Assembly (NCBI GenBank): GCA_031266955.1 | Contig: JAISAA010000142.1 | Span: 1 to 12,361 of the forward strand | Reading direction: 5' to 3' | DNA: 12,361 nucleotides | From: Oscillospiraceae bacterium | GTDB taxonomy: Bacteria > Bacillota > Clostridia > Oscillospirales > Oscillospiraceae | Shown: piece after piece, positions 1 through 6,118 of the stretch | How positions within the stretch are numbered: position 1 is the first letter of the stretch | Layout of the letters: each line of letters starts with the position of its first letter | Notes under the pieces: generated by a model | Database searches by the model: none | What the model saw: only the letters and a program-made list of their open reading frames with translations | Told to the model about the DNA's origin: nothing | Translations under genes and position numbers: made by a program

Positions 1-537
1 TGGGATAATGGCCGTGCCACTCGTGGCGCTGACCTCGCCTCCTGTGATCGATATGCTGCCGGTTGTATAGATGGCGCAGTCACCGGTCGTCTGCACCTTG
101 CCCGCGTCACTGACTGTAATAGTGATATTGTTACTCTGGGAGTAAATGTTGATGCTGTTGCTGCTGCGGCTGGACGAGCTGCTTATTGAGCCGCCTGCGC
201 CCACCTCAAATGTGCCGGCGCCGGATAGACTGATCAAGCCGGATGTGAAAAGCCCGTTGTCGGCATATTCGGCTTGCCAAAGCACCGTGACGCCCTCCGG
301 GATACTCAGATTAAGCGTGGCGTCCGCGCCGGTTTTGCTGCCGGTAACGGTAACGATACCGCCACTTTCTGCGCTGTTTATCGCGTTTTGGATGTCGGTT
401 TGGATGGTGCTGACGTTCTTTGATTCGATAGAAACAGGAGAGTTTTCCGCGTTCGTCGCCAATGAAAACACAAAGAAAAGCGTCAATACCGTCGCCACCG
501 CAAGCCGCAAGGGTAAAAAACTCCTCTTTGTTTTCAT
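1..537 (-). CDS. Secreted beta-rich surface protein, N-terminal part (truncated by window edge)
   Basis: This is an open frame of 179 codons with no stop before the left edge, so the C-terminus is missing. The ATG at 537-535 is preceded by a good ribosome binding site (GGAGGT on the minus strand, 546-551, 8 nt spacing). The protein starts MKTKRSFLPL, with basic residues and then a hydrophobic run ending SLATNA, a typical signal peptide. The mature part is rich in Ser, Gly, Thr and Asn with short beta-strand motifs (GGIVTVTG, IPEGVTVLW, SGAGTFEVGAGGS, SISITGGEVSATSGTA), like right-handed beta-helix or adhesin repeats. The IPEGVTVLW-type strand resembles strands in the SLH protein at 6608-11002 (IPKGVTILI). 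It is expected to be exported; its ligand and anchor are unknown because the C-terminus is absent. Its 5' region faces the putative invertible segment at 593-706, so expression may be phase variable. The plus-strand frame over the same bases is a shadow. Confidence 0.85.
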   Translation of the reverse strand, partial: MKTKRSFLPLRLAVATVLTLFFVFSLATNAENSPVSIESKNVSTIQTDIQNAINSAESGGIVTVTGSKTGADATLNLSIPEGVTVLWQAEYADNGLFTSGLISLSGAGTFEVGAGGSISSSSSRSSNSINIYSQSNNITITVSDAGKVQTTGDCAIYTTGSISITGGEVSATSGTAIIP

Positions 538-562
538 TTTGCCTGACCTCCGCTTTTTTCTC

Positions 563-592
563 AATGTAACCTGCTTTGCAAAGTGTTACATT
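563..592. repeat. Dyad recombination-site candidate 1 (left inverted repeat)
   Basis: The site is AATGTAAC, 14 nt, GTTACATT. Its reverse complement aligns without gaps to site 2 (707-736), with 25 of 30 positions identical, including 17 of the first 18. In direct orientation only 22 of 30 match. Paired inverted arms around a central spacer are the usual architecture of tyrosine recombinase sites. A short palindrome (CTTTGCAAAG, 574-583) lies in the centre, one base off the arm axis. The site sits 25 bp upstream of the surface protein start on the minus strand. An operator for a regulator is the alternative. Confidence 0.6.
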
Positions 593-706
593 ACCCGATT
601 ATCATTGAGTTTACAGTCATAAGCAGAGGACAGCTTTGTTCGCCGCCGGGCAAAAAACAAGAGCCGCGAGAGGGTAAAGTTCGGTAAATGGAGTAACAAA
701 AACGCC
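593..706. promoter_or_regulatory. Putative invertible segment between inverted sites
   Basis: This 114-bp stretch lies between two inverted 30-bp sites, with a secreted-protein gene on one side and a small tyrosine recombinase gene on the other. It is expected to carry a promoter, but I see no strong one. The best candidates are GATAAT on the minus strand (598-603), with a poor -35 (CTGCTT), pointing to the surface gene, and TTGCAA (576-581), 18 nt, TATCAT (600-605) on the plus strand pointing to the recombinase. The present ON or OFF state cannot be read from the sequence. Confidence 0.45.
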
Positions 707-742
707 AATGTAACACTCTGCAAAATGTGTTACATTGGCGTT
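701..742. repeat. Dyad recombination-site candidate 2 inside a perfect 16-bp inverted repeat
   Basis: AACGCCAATGTAACAC (701-716) is the exact reverse complement of 727-742, with a 10-nt centre. The 30-bp core (707-736) matches the reverse complement of site 1 at 25 of 30 positions and has the same 8-14-8 arm spacing. It ends 24 bp before the recombinase ATG and 10 bp before its ribosome binding site, so binding here could also control the recombinase gene. There is no T-tract after it, so it is not an obvious intrinsic terminator. Confidence 0.6.
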
Positions 743-766
743 CATATCAAATAGGAGGATACTATT

Positions 767-1336
767 ATGTCAGCTACCCAGCCGATCCGCAATAGGCGCC
801 AAGTCCGCGAGCTCGCGGAGTATTACCTAAAACGGGGCGAGCCGAGAAACCATCTGCTCATCGTGATGGGCGTCCACACGGCCTTGCGTATCAGCGACCT
901 GCTCCGGTTGAAATGGGAGGACGTATACGACTTCGGCAACCGGCGTTTCCGCGAGAGCGTGTCCATAACCGAGAGGAAAACGGGAAAGACCAAGCTTGTC
1001 GCGCTGAACAAAGCCATTCTCGCCGCGCTGCATATCTGCCGGAGCGCCGCCAAGCTCGGCGAGCACCTAATCAGGAGCCGTAAGGGAGGGGCTATCAGCA
1101 GGATTCAGGCTTACCGCCTCATCAGAGCCGCAGCCGAAGCCCTCGGCTTCATTGTGCGCGTGTCGTGCCATTCGCTCCGCAAGACGTTCGGGTATCACGC
1201 CTGGAAGTCGGGCGCAAGCCCGGCGGTCATTATGGACATCTACAATCACTCCTCTTTTTCCGTCACGAGGCGTTATCTTGGCGTCTCGCAGGACGACAGG
1301 GACGAGGTGTACCGAAAGCTTGCCGGGGTCGTCTGA
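767..1336 (+). CDS. Compact tyrosine recombinase, probable DNA invertase
   Basis: This 189-residue protein carries the catalytic set of the tyrosine recombinase family: Arg41 in HTALRISDLLRLKW, a beta-hairpin Lys (Lys71 or Lys74 in ERKTGKTK), His135 and Arg138 in CHSLRKT, His161 in YNHSSF and the nucleophile Tyr170 in TRRYLG. XerC/XerD and phage integrases run about 300-400 residues and have an N-terminal core-binding domain. Here only about 25 residues precede the catalytic fold. That size matches FimB/FimE (about 200 residues) and clostridial RecV-type enzymes, which invert short promoter segments. The ATG at 767 follows AGGAGG (753-758) with 8 nt spacing. The gene lies right beside paired inverted sites and a divergent surface-protein gene, supporting a local invertase role. 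It may also act elsewhere in the genome. The family call is firm; the inversion role is inferred. Confidence 0.92.
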   Translation: MSATQPIRNRRQVRELAEYYLKRGEPRNHLLIVMGVHTALRISDLLRLKWEDVYDFGNRRFRESVSITERKTGKTKLVALNKAILAALHICRSAAKLGEHLIRSRKGGAISRIQAYRLIRAAAEALGFIVRVSCHSLRKTFGYHAWKSGASPAVIMDIYNHSSFSVTRRYLGVSQDDRDEVYRKLAGVV

Positions 1337-1420
1337 GCTTGACGCCTCTGTCAGTATATCACAGGCTTCGGAGGAATGCAATAAATAACCGCGAATTTGT
1401 AAAATTTATGGCTTATAAGG

Positions 1421-2323
1421 TTATCGGCTGACCTCACAATTAAACCCGCACCGCTCAAACGCCGCCGCCGCGCGTTCAAGCTCCGCTTCCGTGTTTTCGC
1501 GGAGCGCGCCGAGCGCGTATTTCATACCCACGGCGGCGTATTTGCTCTCCCCGTACCTGTGATACGGCAGGATCGAAACGGCGGCGCCGGGCGCGAGCTC
1601 CCGCGCCAGCCGCGCCAGCGCGTCCACATCCTCGGCTGAGTTGTTGTATTCGGGGATGAGCGGCACGCGCAGCGTGAGCGCGACCCCTTTTTCGGATATA
1701 TACCGCAGATTCGACCGGACAGTCGTAGCGTCGGCGCCGAGCAGCTCGGCGTGGCGCTTCGGGTCCGGGTGCTTTAGGTCAAAATACACGAGATCGGTGT
1801 ATTTCAGTATTTTATCAAGCGCCTCGCGGGAGCCGAAGCCCGACGTGTCCGCACAGGTGTGTACGCCTTCGCCGCGGCATTTTTCAAAAATCGCGGCGAC
1901 GAAATCCGGCTGAGACAAAATCTCTCCCCCGGAGCAGGTCACGCCGCCGCCGGAGGTCTCGTAATACACCAAATCGCGCCGGATCACCTTCCATACCTGC
2001 TCTACTGTCATCACAGAGCCCTTTAGCTCTAACGCGCCGTTGACGCAGGCTTTGACGCAAGTCCCGCAAGCGGAACATTTTTCGCGGTCGATGCTGAGCC
2101 CGTCCGATAAAAGCTCTATCGCGCCGTTCGGGCAGGCGGCGGCGCACGCGCCGCATTTCAGGCACGACGTGTACCGGTACGAAAGCTGCGGGGCGAAGCT
2201 CTGCGACTCGGGGTTTGAACACCACGGGCAACGCAGGGGACAGCCCTTCAGGAACACCGTCGTGCGGATGCCCGGCCCGTCGTCGATGCTGTACCGCTGG
2301 ATGTTGAATACTGTGCCTTCCAT
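1421..2323 (-). CDS. Glycyl radical enzyme activating enzyme (radical SAM)
   Basis: This 300-residue enzyme uses S-adenosylmethionine and a [4Fe-4S] cluster to abstract hydrogen from the partner enzyme's glycine, creating the stable radical. The radical-SAM motif CxxxCxxC is Cys28, Cys32 and Cys35 (GCPLRCPWC). DDGPGIRTTVF just before it is typical of the PFL-activase family. Two ferredoxin-like cluster motifs follow: Cys54/57/60/64 (CLKCGACAAACP) and Cys83/86/89/93 (CSACGTCVKAC). This two-cluster insert is found in activases of glycerol-dehydratase, decarboxylase and lyase types and is absent from the short PflA type. TCSGGE (129-134) is the SAM-binding GGE motif. The ATG follows GGAG with about 8 nt spacing and lies 19 bp after the glycyl radical enzyme stop, so the two are surely one operon. 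The length is normal and the frame intact. No terminator is seen between it and the convergent recombinase gene (gap 1337-1420). Confidence 0.95.
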   Translation of the reverse strand: MEGTVFNIQRYSIDDGPGIRTTVFLKGCPLRCPWCSNPESQSFAPQLSYRYTSCLKCGACAAACPNGAIELLSDGLSIDREKCSACGTCVKACVNGALELKGSVMTVEQVWKVIRRDLVYYETSGGGVTCSGGEILSQPDFVAAIFEKCRGEGVHTCADTSGFGSREALDKILKYTDLVYFDLKHPDPKRHAELLGADATTVRSNLRYISEKGVALTLRVPLIPEYNNSAEDVDALARLARELAPGAAVSILPYHRYGESKYAAVGMKYALGALRENTEAELERAAAAFERCGFNCEVSR

Positions 2324-2342
2324 ATTCAGAACTCCGCGCCGC

Positions 2343-4856
2343 CTATACCATCTCGTGCATCGTGCGGTTTACTATTTCGGCTTGCAATCCGGGCGGCAGG
2401 TCGATGAAATACGCCGAATAGCCGCCGACGCGCACGAGCAGATTTTTGTGGTTTTCCGGATGCTCGCGGGCGTCGAGCAATTCCTCGCGCGAGTGGATAT
2501 TGAACTGCACGTGCCAGCCGTCCCGCTTCATAAACGCCTTTATGAGCCAGCCGAGCTTTTCAAGCTTTTCGGGCGTATTCAGCACGGATTTTGAAAACTT
2601 CATATTCATCGCGTAGCCCGCGTAAGGGTATGCGTAGCGGTCGTTTGTCGCGGAGTTTATCGCCGCCGTCGGCCCGTTCGTGTCCATTCCGGGAGAAACG
2701 GAGCACGCGGCGTCACAGGTCGGGCTGCCCGCCTCGCGCCCGTTCGGGAGAGCGCCTATCGCGGAACCGATACCGACATGTCCCGCCGCCGCGCCGATGA
2801 AAAGCAGCGGCTTTTTGCCAGTCAAGGGATCGACCTCGGCCTGCATTATCTCGGGTACGCGGAGCGACAGCTCGTCGTATATCTCGTCTGCGAAGTCGTC
2901 GTCGTTGCCGTATTTCGGGGCGGCGAGACAGAGGCGGCGGAGCTCCTCCGCGTTTTCCCAATTGCGCGCGCACACGTCAAGCAACTCGCGCATAGTCGTT
3001 TTTTTATCGGTGAATACAAGCTTTTTCACAGCCGCGAGACTGTCCGCCAGATCGACGAGCCCGCGCGAGCCGAGCCAGCACGCGCGCCCCTCAGGATACC
3101 GCGCGCCGCCCTCGCGGGAGGCTATGCCGGCGGGTATGCAGTCCTCGTACTGCATAGCGACGCGCAGGCCGGACATCGGGCCCTCGGCGATCTCCGTTGA
3201 CCAGGAGAGAAGCTTGAATTTTCGCAGGATCGGCGTGAAATATTCGAGCTGTTTGTAATACGCGGAGTTCACCTGCTCGAACGTCGTGAACTCTCGCGCG
3301 TCGCCGGTATGAGGGCCGAGCTGTTTTTGCGTGCGCGGGTCAAAGCCGTCGTTCATCGCGAGCTCGAAGACCTTTAGCTGGCTTATGTTGTGCCCGCCGC
3401 CCATATGCTCCAAGCTGTCAAGGTGATAGCCGAGGCAGCCGGAGGCGTTCCAATTGCAGGCGTCCTCGATCGGCACGCCGCGGTCGAGATAGCGTTTCGT
3501 GCCGAGCGCGTCGCTTAAAAACGCGGGATTCCCGCCGCCGAACTCGCGGTTACATTCCAGCGCGTGGATGATAAATTCCGGCGGCGTTTTTTCGCTGTAC
3601 CGTATATATATCGCGGGCTCGGACAGCTTTATCTGCGCCATCGCTTCAAGGACGAGCCACGAAACCTCGTTCGTCAGCTCTCGGCCGTCCGCGTCCGTGC
3701 CGCAGAGCGTTATGTTCGGCAGCAGAGAGCCCGGCGCCGCGCGCTGCTCGCGCGGGATCGTGACAAGATTCTCACACTCGCGGATCTTCAGCCACAGCGC
3801 GCCGAGCAGCTCGGCGGCGTCCTGCGCCGTTATTTTTCCGGCGTCCTTGTCGGCCTTGTAATACGGATACAGCAGTTGATCCAGCCGCCCTACGGGGACC
3901 TCCGGGCGGTCGGAGCTCTCCTTCCAGCACACGAGATGATAGAGCCTCACGCACTGCACGGCCTCGAAGAAATCGCGCGGCGGCTCGGCGGGTACGCGCT
4001 CGCACGCGTCCGCTATGCGCAGCAGCTCGCGCCGGCGCTCCGGGCGGGCTTCGCTATCCGCCATTTCGCGCGCCAAAGCGGCGTAGCGGCGGGCGTAAGC
4101 TATAAAAGCCTCGCAGGATATGACCGTCGCTTTCAGCAGCCAGTATTTCCGCAAAAACTGCGCCGTGCCGTGGGAATTTTCGTCCCCCTCCGCCATCATT
4201 CTCTCGCGCTCTTTCTCGCACAGGCCGATAACATAGTTCAGCCCGTTTTCAACGCACTTGACGGAAACCTGTGCCACGCCGCCGCCGTAAGCCGAGTAAT
4301 TCTGAAACAGCCCCCGGTCCATCTCATAGCGCACGCCGCGCCCCTCGAACACCATACCGCGGTCAAACAGCAGATCGAACACGCCGGGGCCCATTTCGAG
4401 CTCTACGGACTTATTCACGCTCGACACCTTCGGCATATGCTCTATCCAATATTCGGCGTCAGCTTTCAGCGCGTCGAGGTCGGCAGGGGCGATATTCGTG
4501 GAGGAAATATCGCTCGTTTTGCGGTCGAACTTCCCGCTTTCCACCATCTTCATTATCTCGCGCGGCTTCATCGCGCAAAGCGTCCCATTCCCGCGGATGA
4601 ATTTTGTCAGCGAGCCCGCGATAAGCTCTCCGTCGCGCAGCAGGAGCGGGCATTCAAGTAAACGCTTCTCAAGCGCCTTTGCCCAGCGGATATCGACGGG
4701 CAAGCCCTCCGTTTCCTTCCACGACTGCGTAAAAAGCAGCGTGTCGTCCACATACACCTGCGGCGCGGCGGCCTCCCATTCGGCTTTAAGCGCTTGCAGG
4801 CGCGGGGTCAGCACCCGCACCGCCTTGATTTCGTTCCGGTTTACCGTATTTGACAT
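2343..4856 (-). CDS. Glycyl radical enzyme of the pyruvate formate-lyase-like superfamily, substrate unknown
   Basis: This complete 837-residue protein is a cytoplasmic oxygen-sensitive radical enzyme. The C-terminal glycyl radical motif is RVGGYSAYF (809-817), with Gly812 the likely radical site. The thiyl cysteine is Cys474 in NWNASGCLGYH. The N-terminal PFL-like domain is recognisable (LPVDIRWAKALEKRLLECP, then DGELIAGS at 75-82). Eliminases and aryl-acetate decarboxylases of this superfamily usually have Glu two residues after the cysteine (GCxE); here that residue is Gly476, and PFL's double cysteine is also absent. The protein therefore cannot be placed in the glycerol/diol dehydratase, choline lyase, isethionate lyase or hydroxyphenylacetate decarboxylase groups by motif. 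No microcompartment shell genes or small decarboxylase subunit lie nearby. The ATG follows AAGGA with 8 nt spacing. The dedicated activase follows in the operon, and a near-consensus promoter lies at 4903-4931. Confidence 0.93.
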   Translation of the reverse strand: MSNTVNRNEIKAVRVLTPRLQALKAEWEAAAPQVYVDDTLLFTQSWKETEGLPVDIRWAKALEKRLLECPLLLRDGELIAGSLTKFIRGNGTLCAMKPREIMKMVESGKFDRKTSDISSTNIAPADLDALKADAEYWIEHMPKVSSVNKSVELEMGPGVFDLLFDRGMVFEGRGVRYEMDRGLFQNYSAYGGGVAQVSVKCVENGLNYVIGLCEKERERMMAEGDENSHGTAQFLRKYWLLKATVISCEAFIAYARRYAALAREMADSEARPERRRELLRIADACERVPAEPPRDFFEAVQCVRLYHLVCWKESSDRPEVPVGRLDQLLYPYYKADKDAGKITAQDAAELLGALWLKIRECENLVTIPREQRAAPGSLLPNITLCGTDADGRELTNEVSWLVLEAMAQIKLSEPAIYIRYSEKTPPEFIIHALECNREFGGGNPAFLSDALGTKRYLDRGVPIEDACNWNASGCLGYHLDSLEHMGGGHNISQLKVFELAMNDGFDPRTQKQLGPHTGDAREFTTFEQVNSAYYKQLEYFTPILRKFKLLSWSTEIAEGPMSGLRVAMQYEDCIPAGIASREGGARYPEGRACWLGSRGLVDLADSLAAVKKLVFTDKKTTMRELLDVCARNWENAEELRRLCLAAPKYGNDDDFADEIYDELSLRVPEIMQAEVDPLTGKKPLLFIGAAAGHVGIGSAIGALPNGREAGSPTCDAACSVSPGMDTNGPTAAINSATNDRYAYPYAGYAMNMKFSKSVLNTPEKLEKLGWLIKAFMKRDGWHVQFNIHSREELLDAREHPENHKNLLVRVGGYSAYFIDLPPGLQAEIVNRTMHEMV

Positions 4857-4892
4857 ATTTGTGTTCCTTTCGATTTTGTGTACTCATTATAA

Positions 4893-4945
4893 TATGCGTT
4901 TAAGTATACGTCATTATTGAGTCAGTGTCAATGAGTTGTGCTGTT
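4893..4945. repeat. 53-bp direct repeat, left copy
   Basis: This copy is identical to 6119-6171 except at 4936 (T versus C) and 4939 (T versus C). It runs from TATGCGTTTAAG to GCTGTT. It contains the glycyl radical operon promoter and a small dyad (ATTGA, 7 nt, TCAAT). Together with the right copy it brackets the Fic cassette, with a repeat period of 1226 bp. It is too long for a transposon target duplication; attachment-site-like integration or duplication by recombination are options. Confidence 0.9.
4903..4931 (-). promoter_or_regulatory. Sigma-A-type promoter of the glycyl radical enzyme operon
   Basis: On the minus strand, TTGACA (4926-4931) is followed by exactly 17 nt and TATACT (4903-4908). 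The predicted start of transcription is near 4896, giving a 5' leader of about 40 nt before the ATG at 4856. The match is near consensus, implying high basal activity unless a repressor acts. The ATTGA/TCAAT dyad over the -35 region could be an operator. Confidence 0.8.
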
Positions 4946-5030
4946 CCTCGCGCTCGCGCTTGCCGCGGGCACTAGGCCGATGGCGTTTGCGGCGGCACAA
5001 TCGGCGGCGATTTGTCAAGGCGGTTTGTAG
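4938..5030 (+). pseudogene. Signal-peptide remnant of an SLH-type surface protein gene
   Basis: The frame from 4938 reads VLFLALALAAGTRPMAFAAAQ and stops at TAG 5028-5030. It lines up without gaps with residues 9-29 of the SLH protein at 6608 (ALFLAFALAAGMTPLTLAADS), and the DNA matches at roughly three quarters of positions. The start codon and basic N-region are missing: the homology begins just where the left 53-bp repeat ends (GTGCTGTT at 4938-4945), and an in-frame TGA lies at 4932-4934. It appears to be a gene fragment left by recombination and is not expected to be translated. Codon bias is GC-rich like the SLH gene and unlike the AT-richer cassette that follows. Confidence 0.6.
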
Positions 5031-5110
5031 CGCAAGAATGTAAAATTTTTGTGAACAAGGGAATTTTGACAAGCCACATAAAAATAGTTGTTGCGCAACG
5101 AAATTTGCGA

Positions 5111-5139
5111 TTGCTTTTCCGGCGGAAGTATGCTATAAT
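5111..5139 (+). promoter_or_regulatory. Promoter of the antitoxin-fic operon
   Basis: TTGCTT (5111-5116), 17 nt, TATAAT (5134-5139), with TGC directly before the -10 hexamer (extended -10). The start of transcription should be near 5146, about 90 nt upstream of the antitoxin ATG at 5238. The leader has a weak GCGG/CCGC hairpin around 5180-5200. Many toxin-antitoxin promoters are autoregulated, but no operator can be named here. Confidence 0.75.
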
Positions 5140-5237
5140 ACCGACATAAGCGGTTGCGCCTCATAGGGTGCGAATAGTTGCGGCGGGGGTAAAAACTCCG
5201 CTTGCGGCACATTGTGGATGGCTCGGAGGGTTTCATA

Positions 5238-5447
5238 ATGCATACGATTAGACCGATCACGCGGAAGCAAGCCGAACGCGTAAGAGAGCAGGACGCGGTC
5301 GGCTACGTCCGATTTACTATGGCTTGCGAGGGTATGCCTCTCAATAAGCGCGAAACTGACCGCCTGAACAAGTGCGCATCCGGCGAATTGAGTGTGGACG
5401 TCGAAGTCGCCAAGCTCGTGAAACATTATTTAACGGTTGGAGTATGA
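5238..5447 (+). CDS. VbhA-like Fic antitoxin
   Basis: This is a 69-residue protein starting MHTIRPITRK. The ATG at 5238 is chosen over the upstream TTG at 5202 because GGAGGG (5225-5230) sits 7 nt before it. The inhibitory motif of class I Fic antitoxins, (S/T)xxxE(G/N), is present as TMACEG (residues 27-32). Glu31 is expected to reach into the Fic ATP pocket and block productive ATP binding. The second half (SGELSVDVEVAKLVKHYL) follows the same pattern as the end of Bartonella VbhA (VGELETSDVIKDL). The stop overlaps the Fic start as ATGA (5444-5447), so the pair is translationally coupled and antitoxin is made first. It acts in the cytoplasm in a tight complex with Fic. Confidence 0.88.
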   Translation: MHTIRPITRKQAERVREQDAVGYVRFTMACEGMPLNKRETDRLNKCASGELSVDVEVAKLVKHYLTVGV

Positions 5448-6049
5448 AGTACAGCTATCGTTATAAGTCGCCCGACCCTTACTGTTATCCCGGCGGTGAC
5501 GTTTTGATAAACAAACTGAACATTACCGCCGCAAACGAGTTGGAGAGCGCGGAACGGAACATAACGGCATTACGGTTGTTGGAACTGACGCGGAATCCGA
5601 TTCGCGGAATGTTCGGATTTACCCATCTTTGTAAGATTCACCGATATGTGTTCGGGGATGTATACGAGTGGGCGGGGCTGATTCGCGAAGGTGAATTTTT
5701 GCTTAAAGGCGATACGCTGTTTTGTGTTGGGAGCCACATACCCGAATATGCTGATAATATTTTCGGCAAGCTGAAAAACGATAGATTTCTGCGCGGAATG
5801 GGTAAGCAAGAGTTTGTTGAAAAATGCGCGTACTATATGGCTGAACTTAACGCCTTGCACCCGTTCCGCGAGGGAAACGGACGAACGAACCGCAAGTTTT
5901 TCCGTCAACTTGCGCTAAAATCAGGTTATTCGCTTCAATGGCAGCTTGCCGATACGGATGATCTATTACGTTCAGATATTGCGGCATTTGATAAGGATTA
6001 CGCCCCGTTGATTGAAATATTGGAACGCATTGCAGGACAATGCGGATAG
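5444..6049 (+). CDS. fic: Fic-domain AMPylating toxin (VbhT/FicT-like)
   Basis: This 201-residue protein starts MKYSYRYKSP. The frame is open further upstream, but the ATG overlapping the antitoxin stop is the natural start. The Fic active-site loop is complete: HPFREGNGRTNR (139-150), with catalytic His139, metal-binding Glu143, and Asn145, Arg147 and Arg150 for ATP. GDVYEWAGLIRE (71-82) is the typical strand/helix before the beta-hairpin flap. An intact HPFx(D/E)GNGRxxR motif predicts transfer of AMP to a target protein. Bacterial FicT toxins of this size modify DNA gyrase and topoisomerase IV, but the target here is inferred only. There is no secretion or BID domain, so it should act inside the cell under control of the adjacent antitoxin. 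Base composition is AT-richer than the flanking genes, and 53-bp repeats bracket the operon, suggesting acquisition. Confidence 0.92.
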   Translation: MKYSYRYKSPDPYCYPGGDVLINKLNITAANELESAERNITALRLLELTRNPIRGMFGFTHLCKIHRYVFGDVYEWAGLIREGEFLLKGDTLFCVGSHIPEYADNIFGKLKNDRFLRGMGKQEFVEKCAYYMAELNALHPFREGNGRTNRKFFRQLALKSGYSLQWQLADTDDLLRSDIAAFDKDYAPLIEILERIAGQCG

Positions 6050-6072
6050 TGGGGATTTGTGTTTACTGATAA

Positions 6073-6088
6073 GCATATGCGCATATGC
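6073..6088. repeat. Perfect 16-bp palindrome downstream of fic
   Basis: GCATATGCGCATATGC is its own reverse complement and also two tandem copies of the palindrome GCATATGC. It lies 24 bp after the fic stop and 31 bp before the right 53-bp repeat. It has no T-tract, so it is not an ordinary terminator; it may be a protein-binding site. Two GTATACGT copies (from 6105 and 6130) follow it. Confidence 0.7.
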
Positions 6089-6118
6089 CGCTCCACTTAT
6101 GCAGGTATACGTAAATAG

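Noticed and set aside
146..622. Plus-strand 158-codon open frame
   Set aside because: It is antisense to the minus-strand secreted protein, which has a signal peptide, ribosome binding site and coherent composition; the plus frame has neither a ribosome binding site nor a family resemblance.
701..742. Perfect dyad read as an intrinsic terminator
   Set aside because: No T-run follows either arm, and the spacing and sequence match the other dyad at 563-592, so a protein-binding or recombination site fits better.
1342..1365. Possible terminator after the recombinase gene (GCCTCTG with CACAGGC)
   Set aside because: The short stem has a mismatch, a long loop and no T-tract on either strand.
3564..4661. 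Plus-strand 365-codon open frame opposite the glycyl radical enzyme
   Set aside because: GC-rich third positions in the true gene leave long shadow frames on the other strand. The translated sequence shows no motif, and the true frame carries the catalytic cysteine and radical glycine motifs.
2343..4856. Naming the glycyl radical enzyme as PFL, glycerol dehydratase or hydroxyphenylacetate decarboxylase
   Set aside because: It lacks PFL's adjacent cysteines and the GCxE motif of the others, and no partner genes (small subunit, microcompartment shell) are in view.
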